This document shows, piece by piece, positions 33,401 through 41,104 of a DNA stretch of 64,000 bases. The position numbers and the translations under genes are program-made. Under the pieces are notes generated by a model that was not told where the DNA came from, searched no databases, and saw only the letters and a list, made by a program, of their open reading frames with translations. The stretch is taken from the NCBI GenBank assembly GCA_001247695.2, contig LGRX02033413.1:1-64000 (forward strand). The letters are read 5' to 3'. Each line of letters opens with the position of its first letter. Positions within the stretch are counted from its first letter, which is position 1. The stretch is from Cymbomonas tetramitiformis. Its lineage: Eukaryota > Chlorophyta > Pyramimonadophyceae > Pyramimonadales > Pyramimonadaceae.

Positions 33401-35481
33401 ACCAACCACTTCTCTTCCGCTGCCTGTCCAAAGAGCCCGCAGAGCATCGCTCAGCTTGGATAAGCTATCTCACAACGCAGGACCTGCAGCCCTCGTCGTG
33501 GGCTTTGCTTGGGGTTGCGTGCATCTGTGCTTGGTACTGCGCTGGCCCGAGCTGCCTGCGTCCCTCACGCAACCAATGGCTCCAAGGCAGGGCGTTCTAC
33601 CGGTATAGATCACAGGATGCTGTGCGGCATTTTGAGTAGGGAATAGCCCCTCTGATGCCCGAGCGTGTTGGGAGGCGCGGCATGTCATCATGGATGGCTC
33701 GGAAGCCTGAGCCTTCAATGGTCTCTTCAAGCGATTTGAGCTGTCTGTTCTGTTGGGGCTGCAGCGACGTCGCCACCACTGCCGCCGAGACCGCCACCAG
33801 TGTGGCTGCTCCCACCCTTTCCGTTAACCCCTTCACCGAATAGCACCTTCGACGATGAAGGCGACCAGGTATCGTAATCCTGCAGCGCCCGTTATGCCTT
33901 GTATGTCTCACCCGGTTGACCCTTCGGGGGATTCCAGTGTGTCAAGCGTCCGTCCCTCAAGGCCAATTTGGAGTGTTGTCATTAATGCTGCATGCGGTGT
34001 GCCTTCTTTCCATGACCACGTGCAGGGAATCAAAGTGCTCATGTGCTGTCATCTGTCATGCCCATCTGACTGTGTGGAGTGGATCAGCGCGTTCAGGCTA
34101 CGCCATGTGTCATCTGTCATGCTCATCTGACTGTGTGGAGTGGATCAGCGCGTTCAGGCTACGCCATGTGTCATCTGTCATGCTAATCTGACTGTGTGGA
34201 GTGGAGCAGCGCGCTCAGGCTACGCCATGTGTCATCTGTCATGCTCATCTGACTGTGTGGAGTGGATCAGCGTGCTAAGGCTATGACGCATGTCAGCTCG
34301 GTCTGACCATCTGCAGGAGAGCGGTGCATGCAGGCGCTGTCCGAGGAAGTGTGGTTTCTCGTGATGGCATCCTTGCTTATGGCCGGGATGGCCGGCTGCA
34401 GCTCATGGTTGGTGTATTATTGCCTTCGGCGTTACCCTCATGCCTGGATGAAAATGGATGAGCACGCGATGAACTCAATAGTGCCTTATTCAGGTATACC
34501 TCGTCCTCCGTCCATTCTTGCCTTCTACCGTATAGTAAGAAGAGAATTTAAGTTTAGAGGCGCAGCGAAGCTCCAAGGTGGGTTGGCACATGAGCCTCCT
34601 CATGATAAAAAGTGAGCGCTCTCGGTTGATCGTTGTTGGCAGGCAGCTCCAGGGATGGCGCCGACTCCCCCGAGGAGTTCAAGCACTGGTGGGCTGCATA
34701 CGCGCAACACTACACTGAAAAGATGGCCATCAAAGAGGAGGATCTAATGCCTGAGAGCCCAACCCCAACCCCATCGTGCGCCCCAACACCTCCCCCTGCA
34801 TTTTTTGTGAGCGATGTGATGAAGCATAAAACAGGCCTCTTCAAAAGCCACCGTTTGCAAAAGACCATACCAGTCCACAGAGCCATGTGTTTACTTGTTC
34901 GTGTCAACCTCGCCAATCCATGGGTGCAGCTCCACTCCAGCATGGTAGCGTATGGGTTGCAGCACTTCCCTGCTGATGACACCTGCTCTCCGTTGCCACT
35001 ATCGTAACCCCTCGCCTGGTGTTGTTGACTTTGCAGGACTCAGAATTCGTCGCCGCCGGCCACCGGCCTCATCGCCAGAACGTTTCCTTCAGAAGCCTCA
35101 TTGATGGGTCCGGGAACTTCTCCACTACCGAAGAAGGGTGCGCGGCACCCTTGCCTGCATATGCGCTTGTAACCCCAGCTTCCCGCCTTGTGGTGGGCTG
35201 GGCATGATCATTCCAGCATTGCCCTGCTAAGTGGGCCAGGCTTATACATCATGCCACTGCTCTTTCAATGGAGCCAAAATAGAGTTGCATATTTTTCAGG
35301 GCATGCGCAACGAGAACAGATTGCACACGTAATCTATCTATATGTTGTTTCTGCTTGGTTCTTCCCATTGGACATAGTGCGTACCCATGCCACTTTCCCA
35401 TGAGCATCACACCTGTTTCCCGCCTGAGTTTGGATGTGCAGGCTGGCTGAATCACGGAAAGAAACCTATGCTCCCCGGTGA
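15485..35481 (+). CDS. Large membrane protein with Ycf48/BNR-like repeats and proline-rich linkers
   Basis: About 25 exons can be chained, most in preserved phase. Among them: 15485-15619, 16036-16266, 16808-16927, 17286-17498, 17835-17879, 18103-18163, 18622-18764, about 19473-20086, 20501-20654, 27176-~27345, ~27615, 27999-~28121, 28354-28479, 30167-30225, 31144-31266, 31634-31775, 32033-32364, 32676-32798, 32905-33049, 33114-33392, 33765-33868, 34334-34493, 34643-34806, 35037-35137 and 35442-35481. The protein opens with a short signal-like segment (MRIQLIILGITYRCALGA). It then repeats the Ycf48/BNR pattern GW(A/V)VG..G.I..T.DGG..W: for example VWAVGEDDSILRSVDGGDTW, YIVGDYGFIMRTVDGGANW, FAVGEEGVICWSYDGGASW, GDQGALAYTADGGTTWVDL. 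Two or three proline-rich linkers follow (19540-19900, 32090-32270, 33330-33870), then a membrane helix (WFLVMASLLMAGMAGC) and an acidic and proline-containing tail. Ycf48 itself assembles photosystem II, but this architecture suggests a cell-surface or endomembrane protein. The last two exons are the least certain; an alternative frame ends at 35532. Confidence 0.65.
18236..18382 (+). repeat. 46-bp intronic tandem repeat, three copies
   Basis: Three near-identical copies of a 46-bp unit (CTCGGGGCCCCTCGCTGCG and so on to CAGCAGGACGCCCTGG) lie in the intron between the exons ending at 18163 and starting at 18622. No function is evident. Confidence 0.85.
18955..19145 (+). repeat. Intronic minisatellite, about 32-bp unit, six copies
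   Basis: Six copies of GAGAGTCTCAGGAGGCCGCT followed by ATAATTTGATTG, with small length changes, lie in the intron after the exon ending at 18764. Confidence 0.85.
19379..19510 (+). repeat. Tandem duplication carrying a 3' splice site and exon start
   Basis: Three copies (about 51 and 39 bp apart) of GAGCAGGTCAACGGTGATCC followed by AGCAGGGGTGTCATATG. The last copy reads in frame into the next exon (VNGDPAGVSYVVGD). Each copy therefore brings a possible CAG acceptor and the same exon beginning. Splicing to different copies would add or remove short in-frame segments. Confidence 0.7.
19535..19915 (+). repeat. Proline-codon-rich low-complexity tract
   Basis: About 380 bp of CCN codons encode a poly-proline and SPP linker in the 20-kb gene. 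The proline frame shifts at about 19618, 19672 and 19800, so no single frame is proline-rich throughout. The segment ends in the frame that opens the next Ycf48-like repeat (IWHTVHSTEGTLFALSLL). Either the assembly has indels in this low-complexity stretch or the tract is decaying. Confidence 0.7.
21581..21744 (-). repeat. Direct repeat of the DIRS-like element, downstream copy
   Basis: 164 bp running from AAGAGCAAAAGGAACAG to TTTGAACAT on the plus strand. It is identical to 26521-26684 apart from one base (CATGTGTC here, CATGTTTC there). It is bracketed by the 30-bp repeat. Confidence 0.9.
21823..23195 (-). CDS. Tyrosine recombinase with N-terminal Tudor-like domain (DIRS-like)
   Basis: The frame is open from 25266, but only the part downstream of the RT stop (23196) looks coding, so I place the protein there. 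No ATG sits at that point; translation probably depends on frameshifting from the RT frame or on splicing. Domain order: a Tudor/Agenet-like module at about 23145-22985 (VGSKIEVFWKDDDCFYPGVV, then YDDGDEETL), a helical core-binding region (RFILFCEQHQRPWLPASEAT), and a tyrosine recombinase catalytic domain with the expected residues: R in VTFGRPDTGTS, H-x-x-R in HSTRKGATT, a GGWS box, and the nucleophile Y in VQHYIDPT. It would integrate the circular cDNA intermediate. The Tudor-like module is unusual and may bind methylated histone tails. Confidence 0.8.
23196..25262 (-). CDS. Reverse transcriptase / RNase H of the DIRS-like element
   Basis: 688 codons. The RT fingers and palm are visible: FLVPKPGTNKWRLVVDFRWLN, FSFDLQDGFHALGIHP, AMPFGWSDAMRVFCKFVRV, and the catalytic YMDDFLVLV. 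RNase H follows (KVHTDSSMTAWGGVL, LELEAVYKTVQ, YCDNQAVVAML), with later residues of the type usual for DIRS elements (ANVWADNLSRCED). It overlaps the gag-like frame by a few bases at 25259 in a different register. It makes the cDNA of the element. No break is visible, so it could be functional. Confidence 0.9.
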   Translation of the reverse strand: MMCVPPPRPAQQPSPGAGRGKLTVQQQVRQRRGAWRAAGASSEVMQWITHGVKLRWKRGPPPPFDHGVSLRDATRQQQVWLDAEKERLLQNGAWTRATRRSHVSRAFLVPKPGTNKWRLVVDFRWLNQWCVKNRVKMETLKKLRRLAKPGDWCFSFDLQDGFHALGIHPDFQRFMQFDLQGDLLQCSAMPFGWSDAMRVFCKFVRVMVEVLRSPQAAEDRREIKRLRDGSVVRQRWSVRRRTGGAGGNANCHSGMRVLPYMDDFLVLVYSQREGFLRREKVQLVLHRLGLRRNEKKGQWEPTQVVEHLGLEVDLKLGQFRVTERRVHKIHTKAKEILCDATRNRRWIPARRLASFTGLCQSVYLAVPAARLYLRELYFVLAEKRSWGAKVKISRAARGDLEWWSRLPVMSRWNGRKIWRSPTRAKVHTDSSMTAWGGVLNLKFPARGFWPDEMRNWHITHLELEAVYKTVQAFLQELEGKVVRLYCDNQAVVAMLSHFTSRNPDLMRRMRRLWLLLDLHDIELQARYIRSEANVWADNLSRCEDLDDWRLNRDWFVWANKQWGPYTVDRFASEISAQLPRYYAAWKDPKCEGVDSLTYDWRGENNWVNPPWALLDEVAHKLREEGAAATVVAPYWPGQSWFRELEALATEVVIMPRRRDLFTPSRLGGSELLGPSKWDAVMFFIEARP
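25259..26260 (-). CDS. Gag-like protein of the DIRS-like element
   Basis: 333 aa from the ATG at 26260 (MAGTAKGKSTEDF). The N-terminal half contains a glutamine-rich coiled coil (MQQILIMQKQQGELLEMQRQQ region). The middle is alpha-helical without a zinc knuckle, and the C-terminus is strongly basic (RWKERKKYEEKDGKKPTEKG). This matches the first ORF usually found in DIRS-order elements. It presumably packages the RNA; the family assignment rests on position. Confidence 0.65.
   Translation of the reverse strand: MAGTAKGKSTEDFPPLPGKPDIGQASPSPAAQSTQDVLMQQILIMQKQQGELLEMQRQQAEEHRLLRDELQRQAQINVELEAKVAAKPGTSDPDTVAKTAEQLLERRRKLAYVPAASINPFPPRPATLTSRMPQLYDLHGNKTYDALSKKSNSSMKYECLVLAPALSYLHDVVSECNDTLDVNEDCDLSNNEWQRRFHTVTNSVHGVYALLCNRWTMLELRGQLEQEPGSSQRGGSDALRAKLQFVEDRVYQAADGVVADEVLQQWLNDFDKNRGKAMLSLTSKNAANAETRVVNPRDRDQRWKERKKYEEKDGKKPTEKGGKGRGGKPAADV
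26521..26684 (-). repeat. Direct repeat of the DIRS-like element, upstream copy
   Basis: 164-bp partner of 21581-21744, on the 5' side of the minus-strand element. It marks the boundary beyond which host-intron sequence resumes. Confidence 0.9.
31267..31633 (+). other. Probable GC-AG intron with an internal 38-bp duplication
   Basis: The exon encoding GFAVGERGVIVQTFDGGLTW ends CACCAG followed by GCAAGT, a GC donor rather than GT. The acceptor CAG at 31631-31633 keeps phase. Inside, the unit AGGCATTGCGAGGCACTCTT followed by AGGGTTGTTA is duplicated at about 31543-31615. Confidence 0.5.
34045..34290 (+). repeat. Intronic tandem repeat, about 62-bp unit, four copies
   Basis: Four copies of a unit containing CATCTGACTGTGTGGAGTGG, then ATCAGCGCGTTCAGGCTACG and CCATGTGTCATCTGTCATG. 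It lies in the intron immediately before the exon that encodes the membrane helix (34334-34493). Confidence 0.85.
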
Positions 35482-37595
35482 CATCTCCGAACCATCAATG
35501 CTGCTGCCTGCCAAGTCAGAAGATATGAAGTAGCTCATTTTGGAGAAACCCCTAAGAGCTCAGGGCCTCCCAAAGCCTCATGGTATTGTTGATGGCCACT
35601 GTTTCCATTTTTATCATCGAGCATGCCTTCAACAAAATGCACATAAGTAGTGGCTTGTAGCATTGATATCACAAGTTTATTCATGGAGTGCACGTCAATC
35701 ACCGATCAAATATCTATTAGAACGAGCACATGCACATTCGCGCACAAAAGTATGTAAAAATGTGTATCAATTGTATGTAACCATAAACATTTGAATTATC
35801 CGACAAATAATTTCGAAATGCGTTATTTAAGAGAAAATAGAAAGGAAAGAGACACCTTGTGCACTGCAAACTTGATACACTGATTTGTTCAGTCTGTGTC
35901 AAAGAAAACTCAGAAAAGTTCATTGCCTCTTTCTTTCTGATGCGCATTACCGTGCCTTGATTACTGATGTTCGTTTAAATCATATATAACATGTTTTTAA
36001 AAACGATGTGCAAAAAAACAAGCATACACAAACTAGTTTAGCTACGACCAATGTGCTAAAAATGAAAACCTCAACAATAAGTTGCTTAAGCGCCTCAACA
36101 ATGAGTAGTTTATAATATGCCTTTTTAAAAAAATAAGATTTTAGGAATAAAAATCGATAATCAAGACACGGTATACAAATGCAGTATGATACACATGATC
36201 AGAAACCCAACTATGGCAACAAGTGTCATTACATTCCCGGATTCGCAGGATAATTAATCAGGAGCAAAATTACAAGTACACTGCAAGATCAAAGGACTGA
36301 CAATTTACGTATTTTATCATCATCTATAACTAGGCCTCACTTCAAGTATCGACAGTGACGTGCTGAAACACTCTGCCAGTTTCCTTTCGCTGCCCTAGCA
36401 AAGCTTCAGCTCCGCCCCCTCCCCCTTCCACTCCCCGTGCCGTTGCGTTTGATGGCTGCCTCTCGATCATAACCTTGACACCTCTCCGATGGTTGATCGG
36501 CGTATCTTCTTCTCGATACAGAGTAAAATGCTTTCCTGCTGGGAATGCGCCATTATGTGTGGGAATAGCCTCGTAAAGGTATGCCTATACTTCAGTATAG
36601 GACTACGGCATTCCTAGGGCTGCCCTTACCTTAGATCTAAATGTGTTACATGAGGTCGGATTTGGTCGCCGGTTTCTATGTTCGTTGACTGGGAAATTGT
36701 TGGGGGGGGGGGTTCGGGCCTTTAGGCCGAATTGGGCTTTGGGGGAAACCCCCTCAACGATTTCCAAGTCACTTCATTGGAATTCAACCTCCTCTTATGA
36801 TTATAATAATGATAGAATTTGGTTCATAACTTGATGCCTTAAGGTCATTAGTACCTCACAATCGATTTGAGTTTGCACATGTGTGCCATTTCCAGTCAAC
36901 TGTTGAGAGTTTGCTACACGTGCCTTACATCTTGCATGACATTGTCATAATGTCCCCTGCAAAGTTTTCTCAAGGGCTTCGCCTTGTGCACCATATCATT
37001 ACATTCATCACCAGCAATGTCATATTAATGTCCCAATTTTGGTACGTCGAATTCGAGACATCCCTCACTGCATGCAGTTCACCTTTAGGCATCAGACAAG
37101 TAAAGTAGCTATCGCTAAGTTATACCATCATTTACTTTTTAGTATCATGCTGCATATAATTATTTCCCTCATGCCCTTCATTGCAACACATCTTTATGCA
37201 ATGTCTACTCAAGACTAGCAGTCTTGTAAAGACTTGCACAAAACTAACTATGCGCTATTCATACCGCCGCAACACAAGAATCATGAAATAAGATCAATCA
37301 TCTGCAAGTATTTTATATTAGCATTACTTGGACAACGGCAAACATAGTCTACAATTTATAAAGTGGGAAGATTCACAAATACCATCTACAGTGTACATTA
37401 CATTTGCAAAAAAAGGGTGAGCAAATATTTTTCCTCATCCTTGTGGGAATCTGGAACAATTTCAGGGTGGTGAGCATCAAGGTGTATGGCGCATAATTGC
37501 ACTGCTTGGAAGATGGCTCACGTTAATCTTACTCAAGCAGCAAATACAATGACAACGCTGAGATGCTTTTACGAAAACTTCGTTGATAAGCTCGG
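35482..37595. other. 3' regions of two convergent genes and intergenic DNA
   Basis: The plus-strand gene ends near 35481, and the minus-strand gene ends at 37596, so this gap holds both 3' untranslated regions. TGTAA, the usual green-algal poly(A) signal, is present at 35776-35780 on the plus strand and at 37402-37398 on the minus strand. A G run of about eleven bases lies at 36702-36712. No further gene is supported. Confidence 0.5.
35776..35780 (+). terminator. TGTAA poly(A)-type signal of the 20-kb gene
   Basis: TGTAA, the consensus poly(A) signal of chlorophyte nuclear genes, about 295 bases after the stop codon. A five-base word can occur by chance, so this is suggestive only. Confidence 0.3.
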
Positions 37596-39219
37596 CTACA
37601 AGCTTGCAACTTGCAGAGCAACGAGCGTTGCCACAACTCCCCCCAAGGCCAAAATTGCACCCACAATAGAGCCCATAGAGGTACTGGCTGTATCGGAACC
37701 GGTGGTGTACCCCTTCTCAGAGTACTGCAACGTGGCACAAGTTCCGGCTCAGTATTACATATGCCGTGGTATGAATACAACGTGAAACTAAGCGTTTGGA
37801 TCTCGGGGAACAAAATGCGGGAGGACAAGATGCGGGGGACAAGACCCTATGCCCTAAGTGTTGGTCTTAGGGTTTCCTGCTCTCCTCCCGCCTCACACAA
37901 GGAAGCACTCGCCTCATCACACATTGGCGCTAACTCTTGTGGGCAGGGCGAATAGCCATCGGCGCGACCCTGCCATCTTCTGAAGAGTGGGCATTTTGCA
38001 TGGGATTTCATTTTCTTGTGAAACGGTGGTCCTATTGACAGGTGCTCACGCCTCAGGCATCGGTGGACTGAGAATACTATGGCAACTAACAGCTAAATGT
38101 GAGCGATACCTTGCCCTTCACGTCTACAGTTTCTCCAAAGAAGCCATCTTTTGTTCCGCCCACCTTCCGCTGCAAGGCGTTATACTGCACCACAACGGAT
38201 ACACATCGTACTTATTGTGCAGTTTGAATCTGACTGGCAACGATGGCTCGCAGCACACGAGAGGTAGCTAATAAATCGAATAGAGGGGAATAAATCGAAC
38301 AGAGGGAACCCCAGGACAAAATTACGAGCTGCCGCTGGAGAAAACCAGCGAGTGCGTTTTCAGGAGCGCTCCGATACGCAGGCGTGGGCACCTGATCACG
38401 GCTCATCTTATCACCCTTCCTCAAGCGTTTTGCTTTTGCCAACAACCCTCTGTCCGCCTCGATGTCCTCCTGAAAGTCTAGGGCCTGAGTGCAATATGAA
38501 GCATAGAGGACTGTCAAACATTACTAATACGCTGCTGGTGTTTCCTTATAATCGACAGCGTGTTCACGGTATGCACTTCTGAACAAGTTTCATATCACTA
38601 GAACCCTAAAGAGGCTGGTTGTCGTTTGAAAACTTGTGAGCAGCATAGGGGAAGGACTTGAACGTCATCATACACAAAAATACAAAACTTCTACGATATA
38701 ACAACTTGCAGGCTGAAATCTGACGAACATCTGTGCATGTTTTGATGAAGGTAGATGAACCGTCCCGCGGGTCTTTACTGCGTCGGCTTACTGCACCAGG
38801 GCTACTGTAACTCAAAAGAATTTTAGGAGTAACCGTATCAACGATAAAGCACTTCGCACGTCACGGAACCTTGGCGTTAATGCCTCTCGGTTTCACATGT
38901 GTGGCTAAACTGTGTACTTCAAAAGGTGACGTTTCTGCGTAGACACGCACATTTTGCACCTTGATGGCCCATACGGCGTCTATCACTGGATAAGGAAGGA
39001 TATTAAACATACCCCAAGAATACCGCCAAGCCCTCCACCACGACCACCCTTCTCTGCGCGCTCGCGCTCAGCCTTAGCACGAGCCCGAGACTCTCTAATC
39101 CGTGCATACGCCTCACTCTGGGACTCACGCGCCTGCACTTTCAGGTTTTTCCGAGAGGTGTCCAAGTTCGACCTCTGCACAGTGAAGATGGGGTTAAGCG
39201 CTCTCAACTGATATGCCAT
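37596..39219 (-). CDS. Small plastid-type membrane protein (four exons)
   Basis: Four exons join in phase 0 throughout: 39219-39013 (donor GTATGT), 38484-38392, 38184-38110 and 37724-37596. The product is about 167 aa. The start MAYQLRALNPIFTVQRSNLD is basic and hydroxylated, with a KVQA-like site near residue 28, as in a chloroplast transit peptide. A highly charged coil follows (ESRARAKAERERAEKG), then a glycine-rich hinge, a charged middle (ALDFQEDIEADRGLLAKAKR), YNALQRKVGGTKDGFFGETV, and a final membrane helix MGSIVGAILALGGVVATLVA just before the stop. I do not recognise the family; thylakoid or envelope anchoring is an inference. Because three of the four exons are under 130 bp, simple ORF searches miss most of this gene. 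Confidence 0.65.
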
Positions 39220-40262
39220 TGCTGAAACTTTCGGTTTCGCTTAGCGAGCAAGTCGAAGTTTAAAGCGAAGTGTGAAGGGAAAAGCGAACACAATCTAATG
39301 CACTCAACTGATGAAATCGGCCAATCTCCAATGCTATGCCAATCTCCATTTGTCATGCAGTAAACTTGCGATCTTGAAAAAACTGGGAAAGATTCCTCAA
39401 TGTCAAATAATATAAACGTGTTCGTCTAATATCGATTTAGTTTTTGTGCTGACGTCGCGTCGATCGATGAAGTTACATCGGTTCATCGTCCACGTTAGCG
39501 AGCTTTCGTTTGTGTGAAACAAGAGACACGTAAAAATATTCTTCACATGAATTCAGGAACCAATGGAAAATTTGCTATTTTACAGCTGTAAGCGCCTTAT
39601 GCACTGGCATATTTGTGTTGGCAGATTTTAATTGGATTGACCAGTATGACAGAACTGGACAACACGGAAAACGGTCTCCGCAGAGTCAGCACAATCTAAA
39701 TCGACATTTATATGCGAGGGGAGCAGTCGAGTGACTTGTCGCTGTCGTGTTGTCGAGTGCGACTGTTCAGCTGTGTGAGTGGTGCTGGTGTTGAAGATTT
39801 TGGACATTTCGATTTGGATTTGGAGAACAATCGGCGATCCAGATTTTCAGACAGAGCGTATTTATGTATTCTTTTAATAATTTTACTATTTTTTCATTTT
39901 ATCGGCCAAAATAAAATAGTCGCAGCGCGCAACCTTGAGTGTGTATCACGTGAGGTGTACCTATCGTAGGATCATTTAACGCCCATATATATATGGCTTG
40001 CTCTAGTTTTGGCAAATTGCGCATAAGTCTCGCACCGTGTGCACGTGGTGTAATCCATCCAATAAACCGTCCTCAACACTAACCCCCCCCTCACCCTCCC
40101 CCATCCCTCACCCACAACATTATCGCAGATGACCGGGCATCGTCGGGTCGCTTGTCAAACGTCTCATTACGGAAGCCAGTGGCCAGGAAGAGTAGGCAGA
40201 AGCAGATGGCCTTAATGTTTTGCATTTCATCCATGCCAGTGTAGAGGCACCCTTTTTGCCCC
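39220..40262. other. Upstream region of the small membrane-protein gene
   Basis: This holds the presumed promoter of the minus-strand gene starting at 39219. The plus-strand open frame 39712-39969 has no recognisable content and is not called. A C run with CCCTCACCC words lies at 40080-40112, just before the LTR element. Confidence 0.35.
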
Positions 40263-40267
40263 GTATT

Positions 40268-40716
40268 TGTTGGATGTGACACCCCGTGTGTCCACGGAGT
40301 CCCCTCCATCTGCCACCAAACACTCCATACGATGGTACAGAATCAAGTACTAGATATCGAAGATAATGCTCATTATTGATAGCCATGTAAGATAAATAAA
40401 CCCCTAAGCCAGGGCTCTGCCCGGAACAGTCTCGGACAGATCCTGGGAGTCTAACTACATGCTCCCAGCAGCAGCATATGAGTACAGAACCCTACGAGAT
40501 CGGTCGGTGGTCGGTGTTGATTGCACAAAGGATGCATCATGGGAGCTTGCAGGACTCCCAGTCGGGCGCCTATGGTTTTTATACAGTTGTCACAGGTTCA
40601 GGGTTTCGGGCTTAAGCCGAGCGACACTCAATCTAACTTCACTTCTTATGTTATCTTAAGTGTAAGCATTCTGTGTTTCAGCACCTCAATATATAGTCAA
40701 CACTATATATCCCACA
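40268..40716 (+). repeat. 5' LTR (449 bp)
   Basis: Begins TGTTGGATGTGACACC and ends TATATCCCACA. The last 127 bp are nearly identical to the 3' LTR. It carries about 250 bp (roughly 40335-40585) that the 3' LTR lacks. Confidence 0.75.
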
Positions 40717-40735
40717 GGTTATGGTGCACCCGGCA
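40717..40735 (+). promoter_or_regulatory. Primer-binding-site candidate (half tRNA-iMet type)
   Basis: GGTTATGGTGCACCC begins right at the LTR end. GGTTATGG is complementary to the anticodon-loop end of initiator tRNA-Met, the primer type known from copia and some green-algal elements. The match outside these eight bases is imperfect. Confidence 0.45.
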
Positions 40736-41104
40736 CCTTCCACTACTTTTGATTGCATGAGTGGCTAAGCCACTCCGCTTGGTGGGGCGTTGGGGGCCCA
40801 ATTTGATGTCGTGATTTTCACAGTTGCGGTCGAGAGCTAGTTTACGGGCGGATTGATTTGGTATCGCTGCAGCGTGCGCCTACCTGGGATTATTTTGTAT
40901 TGTCCGCGTTGGATTTCACTCGACTAGAACTTGATCAATTTTTGTCGTGAGTTTCCTTGGCCGCCGCGTTACGATCTTGCAATTTCACAGTTACGGCTCC
41001 TTAATTATCCGTTCCGGCACTGCATTTTACGGCTCTCGACCGTCTTTCTGTATTCTCCGACATCGGCCCTCTACCCCGACGCTCCCACCTACTGGATCTT
41101 CAAT

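Noticed and set aside
33482..33641. Alternative end of the 20-kb gene: an exon with a hydrophobic stretch (SSWALLGVACICAWYCA) and a stop at 33641
   Set aside because: The phase-matched route 33392 to 33765 continues the proline-rich linker to the clear membrane exon at 34334; an alternative transcript cannot be excluded.
15485..35481. Plain Ycf48/HCF136 photosystem II assembly gene
   Set aside because: The repeats match, but the size, proline linkers, membrane helix and tail do not fit the approximately 330-400-aa assembly factor.
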